From Merluccius polli (Eukaryota > Chordata > Actinopteri > Gadiformes > Merlucciidae), in contig JAOPHQ010004840.1 of NCBI GenBank assembly GCA_030340625.1, positions 400,001 through 464,000 of the forward strand: 64,000 bases of DNA, given 5' to 3'. The notes under the pieces are model-generated. The model did no database searches. It was not told where the DNA came from and saw nothing but the letters and a program-made list of their open reading frames with translations. Made by a program: the position numbers and the translations under genes. This document shows positions 10,017-23,300 of the stretch, one piece after another; within the stretch, counting starts at the first letter, position 1, and each line of letters starts with the position of its first letter.

Positions 10017-12933
10017 ATGATTGTCTGCCGTTTTTGCAACAAGACATTAGCAACGTTAAAGGGTTATGTACTACACTGTAGAATCCATAAGAACGAACCA
10101 CGTTGTGTTTTTAAATGTGACTACGCTGGTTGCAAGCAGACATTTTGCACATATTCGGCATTTAAGGGTCATTTCTATCGTAATCATAATGAGCCCTCGT
10201 TTTCTGTTGGTTCTGATCGTGGTACAGCAGCCATTGTTTCAAATTTAGCTTGTGCTATTTCACTGTGCGCGCGCCAGTTTCAGACCGTTAAAGAGCTTCT
10301 GTCCCATTTAAAAGAACATCTTGTGGATGGAAGACCTGTTGCATGTCCAGTAACAGGTTGCAAAAGTACATTTACTGTTAAGTCATCCTTTACTGCGCAC
10401 ATGTCCAGGAAACATAAAGAGTGTTCAGTGGCTAGCATCAGTGACATTTATAAGGAAGTTACACCACAGTCCTCTACTGCTGAGTTTCCTGAGGCTTCCC
10501 ATAATTTAGGCCCAGATGAAGCTGAAAATATGGAGTTGCCACAGAATTTGAACGAGTCCTTTATGAGAAATATATAATAATAATAATAATAATAATTGAT
10601 TGGATTTATATAGCGCTTTATTGGAGGTCACTCAAAGCGCTTACATAGTGTGTGTGTGTGTGTGTGGGGGAGATATGACACCTCATCCGCTACCAGAGTG
10701 TAGCACCCACTTGGGTGATGCACGGCAGCCAGTATGCGCCAGAACGCTCACCACACACTGGCACAGCGGAGAGGTGAGGAATGAAACTAACCAATTAGAG
10801 ACCAGGGGATGATTAGGTGGCCATGTTGGTACAAGAGCCGGGTTGGGAATTTTGATCTACCTGAAGTTACAAGGCCAGCTCCTTCTTCCAGCATCAACTA
10901 TACAAATAATTGTAGAGGAAATGCAGAATTTACATGAATTGGGACAGGAGTACACTTTGAGTAAACCGCAATCAGTTTTGAAAGAGGAAGTGAGTCTTAC
11001 AGATGATGCTATCGCTAAAATCTTTGGCTGTATGAAGGATTCAGATCTGTTCTCTACCTGTCACCAGGGCCCACTGAGGTCAATATATTCAAGAGCACAG
11101 ACATTCAAAAGCATGTTTAGGTACATAGAACCTAGAAGGGTTGCATTAGGAAGAAAAGAAAATATGACACAGAGGTCTGCTTATTAAATTCCTGTAAAGC
11201 AAACATTGGCAAACTTATTAGAATCAGAATTGTGGAAAAATGTAATGTCACAACAGTCTTGTGAGTCAGATACACATGTTTTTAGTGACATAGGAGATGG
11301 GCATATCTGTAAGTCAAATGAGTTCTTCGTTGCAAGCCCAGGGTGTCTTAAGCTGATTCTGTACCAGGATGCGTTCGAAATTGTCAACCCCCTTGGCTCA
11401 GCAAAGAAAAAACACAAACTGCTTGCAGTGTACTTTACTGTTGCTAACATGCCTGTTCATGTGAGGTCCAACACTGATCATATGTCCCTTGTCTTGCTGT
11501 GTGGTGAGAATGACTTTAAACACTTTGGTACTGCTAAGATCTTTTCAGAGTTGTTACAAGACTTAAAAGATCTGGAAGAAAATGGGATTGTTGTTGGTGG
11601 TGAAACAGTCAAAGGGGCTTTCTATTGTATTGCTGGTGACAATTTGGGATCTCACAGTATAGGAGGGTTTACAGAAAATTTCAGCCGATCTCAATACTTC
11701 TGCAGATACTGTGAAATTACTCGACGTGACTTTCAGATGATCCAAATGTTTGTGGTCCACAGCGCAACCGTGAGAATTACGACACAGCTCTTGGACACCT
11801 ACAAGCAGAAGGCATTCGAGACGTCAAAGGAATTAAGGTGAACTCAGTTTTCAACAACTTGGAATCTTTTCTTGTATGTCAGCCAGGTCTTCCACCTTGT
11901 TTGGGCCATGACTTATTTGAGGGCATCTTATCCTATGATGTTGCACTGTATTTGAAGTATTTCATAAAAACAAAGAAATGGTTTACATACTCACTTTTGA
12001 ACCGGCGCAACAAACAGTTCAAATATAAAGGATCTGATGCTCTCACAAAGCCATGCTGTGTCAACTCTGATGCATCCAGACTTTCAGGTCAGGCTGTGCA
12101 AAATTGGAATTTTTTGAGGTTGTTGCCTGTGCTGATTGGTGACAAGGTGCAAAATCCAGAAGATGATGTATGGCAGTTAATGCTACAGCTTAAAGACATT
12201 GTTGATTTGGTTTGTGCTCAGAAGGTTTCATTGCCACAAATTGCCTATCTCGACATCATAATCCAAGAGTATTTGGATTCAAGGAAGTGTTTGTTTCCTG
12301 AGAGCCTACTAAAGCCAAAACACCATTACGTACGACATTATCCCGCACTAATTCTAAAATTTGGCCCACTTATCAGATTATGGACAATGCGGTTTGAAAG
12401 CAAGCATTCCTATTTCAAGAGGTGTGCAAGGCATTTGAAGAACTTTAAAAACATCTGTCTAACATTATCTGAAAGACATCAAATGTTTCAAGCATATCTA
12501 TCAACTGGACCAGGATGCAGTCTGCTGTTGCTGGTGAAAAACAGTTGTACGTTTGTCCCCAGTCTTTACAGTGATGCAATTATGCATGCTGTTAGTGCTT
12601 TTGGGTTTTCAGAAAATGATACATGTGTCACCACTGAAATACAGTATAAGGGTGCATCATATAAGAAGGGAGATTTCCTTGTTTCAAAAAATGATGAGTC
12701 CATGGAGTTTGGAGAGCTCATTGTCATTTTAATCCAGCATAATGCTGTATTTTGTCTTGGACATGCATACATCTGAGTATCACAATGAATACCACCTGTA
12801 CTCTGTAACAAAACAGAATACACAGTTGTTTTGCCTCAACATTACCAATTTGGTAGATTTTTATCCCTTAACGTCATACATCCTCAATGGGCACCGAGTT
12901 ATTCCATTAAAGCACAGTGTTTTGTCACAGTAA
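10017..12933 (+). pseudogene. CACTA-like transposase with N-terminal C2H2 fingers, inactivated
   Basis: The start (ATG 10,017) is followed by four C2H2-like fingers: CRFCNKTL...HCRIH, CDYAGCKQTF...FYRNH, CAISLCARQF...LKEH and CPVTGCKSTF...SRKH (about residues 4-135). The rest belongs to a large family common in fish and invertebrate genomes. Signatures are VNPLGSAKKKHKLLAVY, CIAGDNLGSHSIGGF with FCRYC, CLGHDLFEGIL, and FGPLIRLWTMRFESKHSYFK, arranged like the catalytic and helical blocks of CACTA transposases (inference; not every catalytic residue is assigned). Lesions: a repeat inserted at about 10,574-10,842, an in-frame TAA at 11,185-11,187, a frameshift near 11,735 and another near 12,745. 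Last frame ends 12,933. Confidence 0.75.
10574..10842. repeat. ATA microsatellite plus TATATAGCGCTTT repeat
   Basis: An (ATA)n run, then TTTATATAGCGCTTTATTGG, AAGCGCTTACATAG, a GT run and GACACCTCATCCGCTACCAG. A second copy with the same order lies at 35,444-35,600. It interrupts the transposase exon; coding similarity resumes at about 10,843. No terminal repeat or duplication was found. Confidence 0.7.
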
Positions 12934-13131
12934 AAATCCACATACACGATACTGCAGAACTGCCATCAGACACACAGCAACTTCAACCAGTAAGGCATGG
13001 TGTATTATAGGTGTAATTATAGCTGTAACAGCCCACTTCTGTGTATATAGTTTATATGTTCAGTAAAACTCACTAGCTTAGTGTTGCCTGACTAAATGTC
13101 TAATTGTCTTTCTTTTTTCTATCCTGCAGAA
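12934..13131. other. intergenic or intron sequence ending in a 3' splice site
   Basis: A pyrimidine tract and TATCCTGCAG (13,120-13,129) directly precede the ATG of the SAMD3-like ORF at 13,132. This suggests either splicing from an upstream leader or one spliced transcript with the transposase. Confidence 0.45.
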
Positions 13132-14114
13132 ATGGCATTCCTACAAGATGCCATCAATGAGGTCCTGCCTGACCTCTCTGATGGGGCAAAGGACATGTTA
13201 GTGGAAACCCTAGTAACACAGGGGGTAGAGACATACGCTGACTTACAGTATATAACAGAGGCAGATTTATTGTCAGCGCTAAGTAGAGCCCTGCACGGGC
13301 CTATTATCTGGGCCCGAGCCCGGCCCTGGCCCGAGGGGGTGGAGCGCCAGCCCGGCCCGGTCCGACAGGTTTTCAGAATTCTCAGGCCCGAACCCGTATC
13401 AAGCCCGACTTTTTTTTGTTAACCTCCCATTAACAATGTTTTAGCGTGATAGAACGCTATATTCATTGAGTGCGATCGTAAATTTAATCTCTCGCTCTGA
13501 AAATGGGATAACGCTCTGCAGTTAGAAAAAAACAGCATTCTGTTTTTCTGTGAATAAACGAACGGTTTCTGACAGATCAAAGTGGACATAAAAGAGCAGG
13601 TTAAAATAGGGGCTCATGTTTCGATCAGCAGCTTGAGAACTCGTTGATATAGGCGCAGTTATAGACCACAAACCTTAACTGAGCACTTTTAATGGCATAA
13701 TGGCACTTTTGTCAAGCGTTTGAAGCGTTTTTGGTATTGTTTAAATGATTATTTCGTTTGAAATGAGCGCACAGCAAGTTGACCTGAGCAATTATAATAG
13801 GCCTATAATAAACACTAATATCCAAACATAATAAGGTAGGCTACAAAAACCAACAAAACGCTTAAACCACCTTATTACAGTGTTTATTAGTAGGCTAAAC
13901 GTAGCAAAAGCCTATCAAAAATATTTTTCTCCTTAATAAAGCACTCTTGCCTGGGCGTAGTAGGCCTACAACTCGAAAAACAAGTCTTCACCTGAACATG
14001 GCGATACAATTATAAGAACAACTATAGCCTATAAGAATACGTCCAATTTAACAACAGTGAGCCGCTTAACATGGCAAAAGTCCTCCGTTCTTTGAACACC
14101 ACAAGAGGAACAGT

Positions 14115-16107
14115 CTATTTGGCATCATGCAGAAAAAGAACAGCATCCACCGTTTCAGGGGCAAGTCCAGTCCTCCTTTCCTCTATCACTCTTCCAGCTG
14201 CGCTAAAAGCGCGCTCGCTGCTGCTACTGCTGGCCGGGACACTGAAGACTGCGCGGGCCAGACGTGCCAGTAACGGCAATGTGGTCTCGTGTTGCTTCCA
14301 CCAGCTCAGTAGATCCCTTCCATCACCTTCCATGGTGGGGTTGAGGCTGAGGTAGAGCTGGATTTCATCAGTATCCTCGTTCTCCTCTCTGACATTTTCC
14401 CACGCGTCCTCAAACTCTGCCAGTGCTCTCCTCTTTGGTGCGGGACCAGCAGCTGCCACTGCGCCCGACCCTGCGTAAATCATAACACAATTAGGCTATT
14501 TATAAGGCCAAGGCCTATAGCTACAGGGAAAGTAGTTTGGTGGTTACGCCGGTGCGTAAAGTAAAAAGACAAATAGGCCAAATGTAATTTAGGCAATAAT
14601 AGGCTAATAAAACAAAAATACCTGATTGTGTAGACTGCTCCTGCCAACGCGCATCCTCTCCCTCCCTGAAGCGGTTTATCTGGATTCTCACCTGTTGCTG
14701 GATGTCAGTCCTCTCAGCGAGAATAAACATTCGTAGTTGGCTGAACTTTGGCCATAAAAAGATGGCAATCTTATGAAGTGGCTGGATTTCGATTTTTTTC
14801 ATTAACCAGTCAAGGTGTCGTTGGCGGATGATTGCCTGGGAAGGAGTATCATTCACGTCTGGTTGGCAGTGGCTTCTCAGTTTGTTGGCCCAGAGAACGA
14901 CAAGGTGCAGTGTTGGGTATTTGTCCCCTTCTAGCTCCTTTTGCGTGTCGCTAAATGGGCGCAGAAATTCCACCAGGAAAGCTAGAATATCTGGGGAGAC
15001 ATCGCGCAATCGTGCGCTCTCACCACGGCTCTGAAGAAGCTCCTGCAGCTCTGCATGAACTGACTTAATTGACTCCAGTGTGAGGAAGACTGTGCTATAC
15101 CTGGTCTCTGCCATTTGTTTAACAGTTCTTGACAGCTGACTGACCAGGCCTGACTGTTTTAGGTAGCGGACTAAAGCCTTGGCCGCCAACAGGGTCTCTG
15201 CTACTTCTGGGACTACTTCAGCCAGCTCATCTGTGTTTAAGGCATGTCGGAGGACTGTGTTATACAGGTGATCTTGACAAGCCAGGTGCCTGTATGGACG
15301 GAGAGCGGCCAACACGTTTGCGCCCTGGTCGGTTACCCAGACAACATTGTTCATAACTGATGCATCAAAGCCGAGGACTGTGACTAACTGCTGTTGAAGC
15401 TCTTTTCGGATATTATCTCCTGTTTTAGCATGGTTTGGGAAGCATGTTGTGGTGAGTAGCTTGCTCTTGAGTTCAAATGTTGGTGTTACATAGTGACATG
15501 TGATAGCCATGTAGCTCATCTTACGGAAATCATCCGTCCACATATCTGTAGTCATGCCAATATTTATGAGTGACATCACCTCCTTTATCTCCTCAACTGT
15601 CCCTCCTCTCCTTTCACTCGCCATAATTTTGCACCTTCGGGAGATTGTAGTGGGGTCGGGGAGAACTTCATTGGCTGAAATGCGGCCATATCTTGCACCG
15701 ACATTTATTAATTCTTGTGCTAACTCTCTGAAACCGACTCCCGCAATCGTTTCAAATGGCCGAATGTCCATGCAACAGAAGTTCACACATTTTCTTGTGA
15801 CATCTGACTTCACCCTTTCTGGTGGTGGTTTTGCGAAACTGTAATAATCGCCCACACTCAGTTGTTTGTGACCGCTGCTGGATCCGCCACATGACCGTTC
15901 AAAATGTCTCTGGAGATGTGATGAACCTGTTTTTTTGCTATCATATGACAGAACAGCTTTGCATACAACACACTGAACAAACCCGGTTGGCTCATCTTGA
16001 AGGGTTGTAATAAGATTAAACTTAGTCCAGAACGGAGCTTTTCCCTTGGTGTTGTTCACTCTCTTCAATTCGCCATTTTCAATCTTTTTCTTTATGTCAT
16101 TCTCCAT
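14115..16107 (-). CDS. hAT transposase (BED zinc finger, hATC), apparently intact
   Basis: DNA transposase that excises and reinserts its element. Exon 1 (16,107 down to about 14,632) opens with a BED finger: FWTKFNL, CVVCKAVLSYDS, then HLQRHFERSC. The RNase H-like core contains TTDMWTDD, the hAT D-W-type motif, CHYV, VWVTDQGANVLAAL (second Asp) and CQDHLYNTVL. Splice donor CAG|GTATTT near 14,631 and acceptor ACGCAG|GG near 14,475 join exon 2 (to 14,115), which holds the C-terminal dimerisation domain: LLSWWKQH, FSVPASSSSSERAFSAAG and LFLHDAK-stop. No stop or frameshift is seen. The nearest upstream sequence is cut by hAT-A2 about 146 bp before the ATG, which may have removed promoter function. 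Confidence 0.88.
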
Positions 16108-16252
16108 GTTTGTGTGGGAAGTCGCGTCGCGCGAATCGGACGGATGTGTAGGCTAAGTGAGGGAGGTGCTGGTGCGGGGCAGAGCAGCTGCAGCTGCGTT
16201 AAAGACAAGTGTTTCCATTTAAACACAACACAGTTATTTAATTAGCAGGTTT

Positions 16253-18207
16253 TAGGGCTGCAGCTATCGAATATTTTAGTAATCGAGTACTCTACTGAAA
16301 ATTACATCGATTAATCGAGTAATCGGATAAAACGTATTTTTGCTTGGTTAAAGAGCAATTATGAATACACAAGAGAAAATAACATATTTCACTTAATAAT
16401 GAATGACCAATTGGTTTCCTTTTTTAGAATCAACTGTTTTTATTTAGCAAGTATTTTCTGGTCTTGAAACATTACCAAAGAGGCAACTGCTAACATAAAT
16501 AAGAATAAGTAAAACACAAATAAAATAAAATTACTTTCAAGATAACAAAAATAAATAAAATTAAATTACTTTCAAGATATCAAAAATAAATAAAATTACA
16601 TTACTTTCAAGTTATCAAAAATGTAAGGCATTTATTTTGCAGTGTCTTTTTGCAGTGTACAATTAAGACAACTACTGTATTGGAACACAATAACCACACA
16701 CATAATCAATAGAGTGAGACACACTGTGACCAGCTACTACGTAGTAGTTGACTAAATTTTACAACTGCTTAATTAACTTTATTATGTTTTTATTTCCATC
16801 TAGACTCATCAGCGCTGTCCTTTTAAATTTTAAATCAACCCTCTATGAAGTCATGTCGTCACGCTCGTAATAAACTAACCACAAACTTGACAGTAGTCAG
16901 TCATAATTAACAAAAACCTAGCCCTCTGCAAGGCAGGCGTTTATGTTCGTAAAATACATTAACGTTGATCAAACTGATTTGCTACGTTAATATTACCTTG
17001 TCTCCGGTCCTCCGCTCAATAGAGCGTAACAGTGACCTCCCCCTTTTTTAACAGCAACGGTGCCGGAAGTAAATTTCCCATGCATTTATCTCGTCCACTT
17101 TTCGTAGAATCCTTATAAAAATAGTATTAAGCCTTTAACCAATAAGCCAATGGTAGTCGTGACCATATTATGTTTGATTCGGGCATAAAAAGAATTTGGA
17201 AAACGGAAGAAAAGGCAAAGGTACAAGACTGTGTACATTATTTTGTGAACAAGTGAACTCATCCCATAAACCATTGCGAACCCTTTCCGACAACTTCCAA
17301 CCCGATAGTTTAGCGTGCTTCTTGCACCTTTGTAATTATTATAGTGTTTATATTTTTAATAAAAGTTGTGTCATATATTGTGTGTGTATGTATAGTGTTT
17401 CATAGTGTATAGTGTTGTCATCGACATGGTACAGTCCTGACTGCAATCACCGCTCGCGCGTCCAACAATGCCGATTCCAAATGTGTGTCGGCTAAGACAG
17501 GGTGTTAATGGGTTATATAAGGTAATAACGTTTCTCGTTTTTAATACATGTGATTTTAGTTACGTATTCATTCAACATTATGTATTCCTAGGCTTTATAC
17601 TACCCAAATTACTATACAACACTGCTATATCATATATTTTTATTTTGTTTTTAATCATATATCATCGTATATTCTATATCAACATATTTTTCAATATGTA
17701 CAGCTCATTTCATCTACAGCTCTAACAACAACTCTAACTTTCCATGAGTCTAAGGGACATCATGGTTGCTCTGTGTGGTAAACGATCGAGTTCAGTGGTA
17801 GCAGTAATCGACGACTTGACTTTCGTAGGTAAACGTTTCCATGGTAACAGCGAGCTCCACCAATCAAAGACGTCGTGTTACACTTTAGGATTGTGGGTAA
17901 TGCAGTCCTTCTAAATGACATCGCGAATAAAACTTGTTTTCTTGAAACCTTCCTTTAGTTGTTGGTTACTAAAGTTGCCTATCCTATCATTGCACAATAA
18001 AACGGCCGGTTGTAAGTATACATTGTATGGTTACGACGTAATGGATTTTAATCAAAATCTCGACGGGAAAAATGAATGGGATTTTTACTTCCGGCACCGC
18101 ACTGTTGCGCTCTATTAAACTAACGATTCCTCGAGGCAGAAAAAAATCCTCGGACCATTTTTTGTATTCGAGGTACTCGAATTACTCGAGGAATCGTTTC
18201 AGCCCTA
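16253..18207. mobile_element. hAT-A2, second copy of hAT-A, inverted
   Basis: Ends TAGGGCTGCAGC / GTTTCAGCCCTA with 8-bp duplication GCAGGTTT (16,245-16,252 and 18,208-18,215). 1,955 bp and almost identical to hAT-A1 read backwards. It inserted into hAT-B after hAT-B entered the SAMD3-like exon. Non-coding. Confidence 0.92.
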
Positions 18208-20388
18208 GCAGGTTTAAAACATTTTTTAATTCAGTTGAAAAATAAAAGTGCCCGAGCCCGGCCCGTGTCCGATGTAATTATGCGGTCGTCGGCCCGAAGC
18301 CCGGCCCTCGGGCTGTCGGGCCCCTCGGGCCTAGGGCTCCAGTGCAGGGCTCTAGCGCTAAGACCTGTTCAAGCACGGAAAGCTGTGGCTGCATGGAAGG
18401 TGAAATGTAAGTATGATACAGTCAGTTACCATAAAAGAAATGTAGGATTGATCTGAAATGTATGTGTCCCTAATCTGTTGTGTGTGTGTTTTAAAGGCCA
18501 GACCCAGGATAGTAACACTTCATCCAGCATCTAGGAAGGTGCTTCATCTCTTCCCTCAGTCTCACCAGGACCTTCTTCATCCTCTCCGTCTCTCTCACCA
18601 ATATCTACCTCAACCTGTTCCAGCGGCTGTCGCAGCCCAGATTTCGATTGGGCGGATAATTTTGACATTCCATGGAAGAAGTTTCCAGAAGAATTGACCC
18701 AGTCTTTAGAGAGAGGGAAACGTCCAAGTCCAAAAATGAGGAGGGAGATGGTGAGGATCGTGGTTTGTGACATGATGCAGAAATCATCACACATAAGTAA
18801 AAGGCACACCACTGTTGTAGCCAAAAAAATAGTCTCTAAATATCCCAAATCACTGCAGGATGTAATTGAAGGGGATGTAATTGGGCCAGGGTACCACTCC
18901 CTAGTTAAACAACTCCAGAATAGAATCGAAAATGCAAAGCGTTCTACAACACCAAAAATGAGAAAAAGAAAACTACACACAGAATCTGACACGGACGAAA
19001 TGCCCGCAGAAAAAAGAGCAGCAATTCAGGATACATATGGCTGCATCAAATGGGACCTACAGTTGGAGAGACTGCAGAGAGCCAACAGCAGAGTAGAGAA
19101 GAACTGCAAAGCCTGTCTAAACAAAATGCCCCAAATCAGGATGTGGTTAAACAACTCACCAGGTCAACATTCTACACCCAACGCAAAGAAGTCAACAGTG
19201 GAAAAGAGATCAAATACTTACTGGAGGACTGGCCATTTGTATTTGATGAGATTGGCATGGCTGTACACTTTGAGGAACTTACTGGAGTTAGTCTGAAGGA
19301 GACATTCATAAGGAATTTGGACCTTAAAGGGGAAAGACTCCTGAATTATTTGAAAACGGTTGCTGTGAACAAGTCGAAAAGGTTCTTCCAAGCTGCTGCA
19401 AAGATTCAGATGATGAGGGGAGAGCACACAGGTTCCTCAGACGATGTGTTGAAGGTGGTGTTGCTTCTGTTGTCTTACTTCGACGAGAAGGAAGATGTCA
19501 TGTTCTCGTACGTGGAAGACACATGCTTGGCGGGGGAGGTGCAGATGGACCAAGTTCCCTTGACACCAACCATTGTTGTTTGTGGTAAGTTAACCTTGTT
19601 GCTCTCTCTCACACATGCATACACATTCCAAACTCTCTCAAACACATGTTCATCGTCCTCTCATCCTTTTGTTGTTCATTGTATTTGTTTTTGTAGGACG
19701 ATCCTGCTATTCAGCAAGGAGGTGGATGCTGAGTGTGGACCAAATCATCGTACAGGACAGTATCCCGTCTTTTATATCTGCATTGTGTCTGATGTTTGGC
19801 AGCTTCTACTGTTTCAACATACACTACCCAGCAGGGTTGGCATCCACACTGGAGTTCTTACAAAGGTAAGTGTTTTTTAATTATTATTATCCAAAAAAAG
19901 ATTGATTTTATTATTTGCCATAAACCTTAGTGACTACTGACTTCCTATTTCGCATAATTTATCAGTGGGTGTTCAATAAACGGTTAGTTAATAATAAGAT
20001 TTTGTGTGTTTTTTTGATGAAGTCTTTCTGTTTTTAATGCCGTCTGAACTGATTTTTTCTATTTCTTTTCTTTCTCTTGTGTTTCACTGTTTCTCCAGAT
20101 GTTTCTTTTCGATTAACCCGGAGAAGGGTACGAAAGTGGAGAAGGCAAGCACCTCCCGTTTGCATGTGAACTAGGGGTGGGTGCAATTCATCGATGTGGC
20201 GATGCATCGCGATGCGGCACGTGACGATTTGGCATCGATTATTTAATGTCGATGTTTAAAATAAATAAAATAAAATTCACGTTGATGCTGCCGCAAGACC
20301 GGAACAAAAAACACGTAACCGGAACCTTAACGCGCGTGTTTGAGCGGGACCACAACAAACAGAGCACAACAAACAGAGCCTTTGCGAA

Positions 20389-23300
20389 ATGGCAGCCTCC
20401 AAAGAGCGGCAGATTCACTCGCCACCGGGGCTGACTGCATCCGTGTGGCAATACTTCAGATTTTATCAGAGAGCAAACGAGACAACGGACAAGACTTACA
20501 CGATATGCAAGATCTGCAAAGCAAAAATAAAGTACCTCAGCAACACCACAAACATGAGGCAGCACCTTGTACGCTTTCATCCCGAAACGGAGAAGGATCC
20601 TCCGACCGTGCCCACCACACAGAGGACCATCCTGGAGACTGTCTCCAAACTTCCCAAGAACTCACAGAAGGCGAAGAGCATTACAAAAGCAATAGCTACT
20701 TTCATTGCCACTGATTTACGCCCGTATTCAGTAGGGCTGGACCCGAATATTCGACTATTCGGATATTCGTTCGTTGGGTAGGTATTCGGTTTTCAATTTT
20801 GGGATTCGGATATTCGTTTTTTTTTTTTTTTTTTTTTTCTAAATGTAGGCTATCACTAAAGGCGAACCGCAAAATACATTTTGTCAGCACATTCTTGTAC
20901 TATATTTATACTTGACTGTTAAGATGTGGAAATATATACCATCTCAGCTTGGGCGCGTGACATCACTCACAGCGAACGTCAGGCTTCAGTTCACCTTGGC
21001 CGTTAAAGGGAAGACAAAATGCCGAAGACCTCAGCTGTGTGGGAACTAGGGATGGGCATAATTAATCGATGATCGATCATTGATCGTTAAGAAATGTGTC
21101 GATCAATTTATATTGTTATCGATCAAAAGGACGTTGTGTTGCATACTGTGAGTCTTGAAGTGGTGCGGTGATCGCGGCTTTAGTTCCCCGTGTCTGATCA
21201 CTGTAATTCGGAGCGTGAATATCGGTTGAATATCTAATATCTTTCTAACTTTAAAAAACACTTTAGTATTTTTTAAGACGATAGTCGCACATCCCTCGTA
21301 ACTACGCCGTGAAGTTGAACCCTCCCGGACTCCGCTATTAACATGAACCGCTCCGCCGGAGGAGCCGCACGTCCACACGCACCGGACACCACAATACAAA
21401 CACACATGTTTTACATTTGATTTTAAATAAAGTTGTGCAGTTATACGGATAAATACGATTATTGATTAATGACCGATCGCGTACTGCGGTCAAGACAGCC
21501 GTCTCTCGGTTCGGGTGGTCAAGCCAGCCGCTCCAACATTTTCAATATTTCCATAACTGTGACATTTTAGCAAAACGTTCAGCCTCATATCTGTTTTCTG
21601 ACTAAGGTATTTCTTTTAGATAGTTCATGCAATTGTTTCTAAATGTGTGGCTCATCTTTTTGTTGCGAGCCTTTTCCGAGCGCTGGCTGCATATTGTATC
21701 GGCATATGTCGGCCTTTTCCCCTTTTTTCAAAACAGTTATACAGTTCAATGCCCACTTTTACTGCCTTGTTTGATTATTGTTGGCCGATAAGTAGGCTAC
21801 TTATTGTGATTGGAATACAGATGTAGTCTTGTTGGATCGTTTCCAAACCTTTAAGAGCGCATGTAGGCGCATTTACGAGCGCCGCATAGGCCTATAACCA
21901 GGGACGGGCTGCCATAGGGAGGTTCGGCCGGACGATTTCAGGCCGATTATTTTGTATTTTTTATTTTGTGTATTATTATTTTTGGGCCGGTCCAGATTAT
22001 TGGGCCGGTCCAGGACTGTCGCACCCCCCCCGTCAACAATCCCGCCCGCCCCCCATCAACAATCGTGCACCTCAGCTTTTATCCGCCGTTTAAACAGTAA
22101 CGTTACACATGATAAAAACGTGCACTTACTTTGCTTGGAAAATAGTTGCAACTGATCCGAATAGTACCAAACCTCACACCAACTTTTGCAAAAAGTTTTT
22201 TTTTTTTTTTTTTTTTTGCCCCCCCCCCCCCCGAATATTCGAATATTCGCTGTCGATTACTACCGAAGCTCCGGAGCCCAAAATATGGTATTCGGGACAG
22301 CCCTAGTATTCAGTAGTTAACAACAGGGGGTTTCGGTTAGTGGTCGAAAACACTTCGCTGAGAAAGAAATCCCCCACCTCTACAACGAAACCAAAGCAAA
22401 CGTCCTGGCGTCCATGGAGAAGGCGAGCAGGATAGCGCTTACATGTGATGCATGGACCTCGGTTGCCACCAAATCCTTCGTTACTATAACAGCACATTTT
22501 GTGCTCGCGTCGGACAAGAACGGATGGAAGTTGGTGAGTCACGTTCTTCAAACCCGAGAGATGAGTGAGAGTCACACAGGGGCAAATGTTGCCGAGCTGC
22601 TGAAGCTAGCAGCAGCAGAATGGCAGATCTCAGATAAAGATTTGGTTTTGGTAACTGATAATGCCAGCAATATGGTCGTGGCTGCTCAGAAGGCGAACTT
22701 CGTGCACCTGAAATGCTATGCCCACACTGCTAACTTGGCCTCACAGAAAGCTCTCAAGCTGGCAGCTGTGGCAAAGCTCCTGGCGAGGATCAGGCGGATC
22801 TCTACGTTTTTCCACCGTAGTACCACCGGACTCCACCTGCTAGAGGAGAACCAAAAGCTGCTTGGCCTCAAACGGCACAAACTGAAGACGGACGTATGCA
22901 CTAGATGGAATAGTGCATACGAAATGACTGAACGTTTCCTCGAGCAACAGCCTGCAATTACTGCGACCTTGCTCTCTCCGCAGGTGAGAAAAATTTTATT
23001 GCCAGCCTCTCTATCTATTTTGTTATATTAATTAAAATGTGTGTCCTGTGCACACAAAGCTCCTCCAGAACACAGAGCCCAACACAGAGGATTCACCACT
23101 GGTCCGGGATATTAAAAAGGCCATCCACGACGACCTCAGCAGTAGATACACCAGTGAGGCAGAGAAAAGCCTTCTCTATACCGCTTCTGCCCTTGACCCC
23201 CGTTTCAAGGCCTTACCTTTCCTTTCTGAGGAGGAGAGAGAGCAGACATATGGCAAAGTGATAGCTGAGGCTGCATCACTAGAGGTAAATCTGTCATTTT

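Larger units (their letters stand above)
13284..18354 (-). mobile_element. hAT-B, autonomous-type hAT inserted in a SAMD3-like exon
   Basis: Ends TAGAGCCCTGCACGGGCC and (reverse complement of the right end) TAGAGCCCTGCACTGG, flanked by GCGCTAAG (13,276-13,283 and 18,355-18,362). Subterminal DNA is rich in GGGCCCGAGCCCGGCC-like words. It contains a BED-finger/hATC transposase on the minus strand and, upstream of that gene, the later insertion hAT-A2. Without hAT-A2 it is about 3.1 kb. Excising it with one duplication copy keeps the SAM exon in frame. Confidence 0.92.

Noticed and set aside
21048..21310. Possible further insertion inside hAT-D starting TAGGGATGGGC
   Set aside because: A plausible right end (ACATCCCTC near 21,289-21,297) exists, but the flanking 8-mers do not match.
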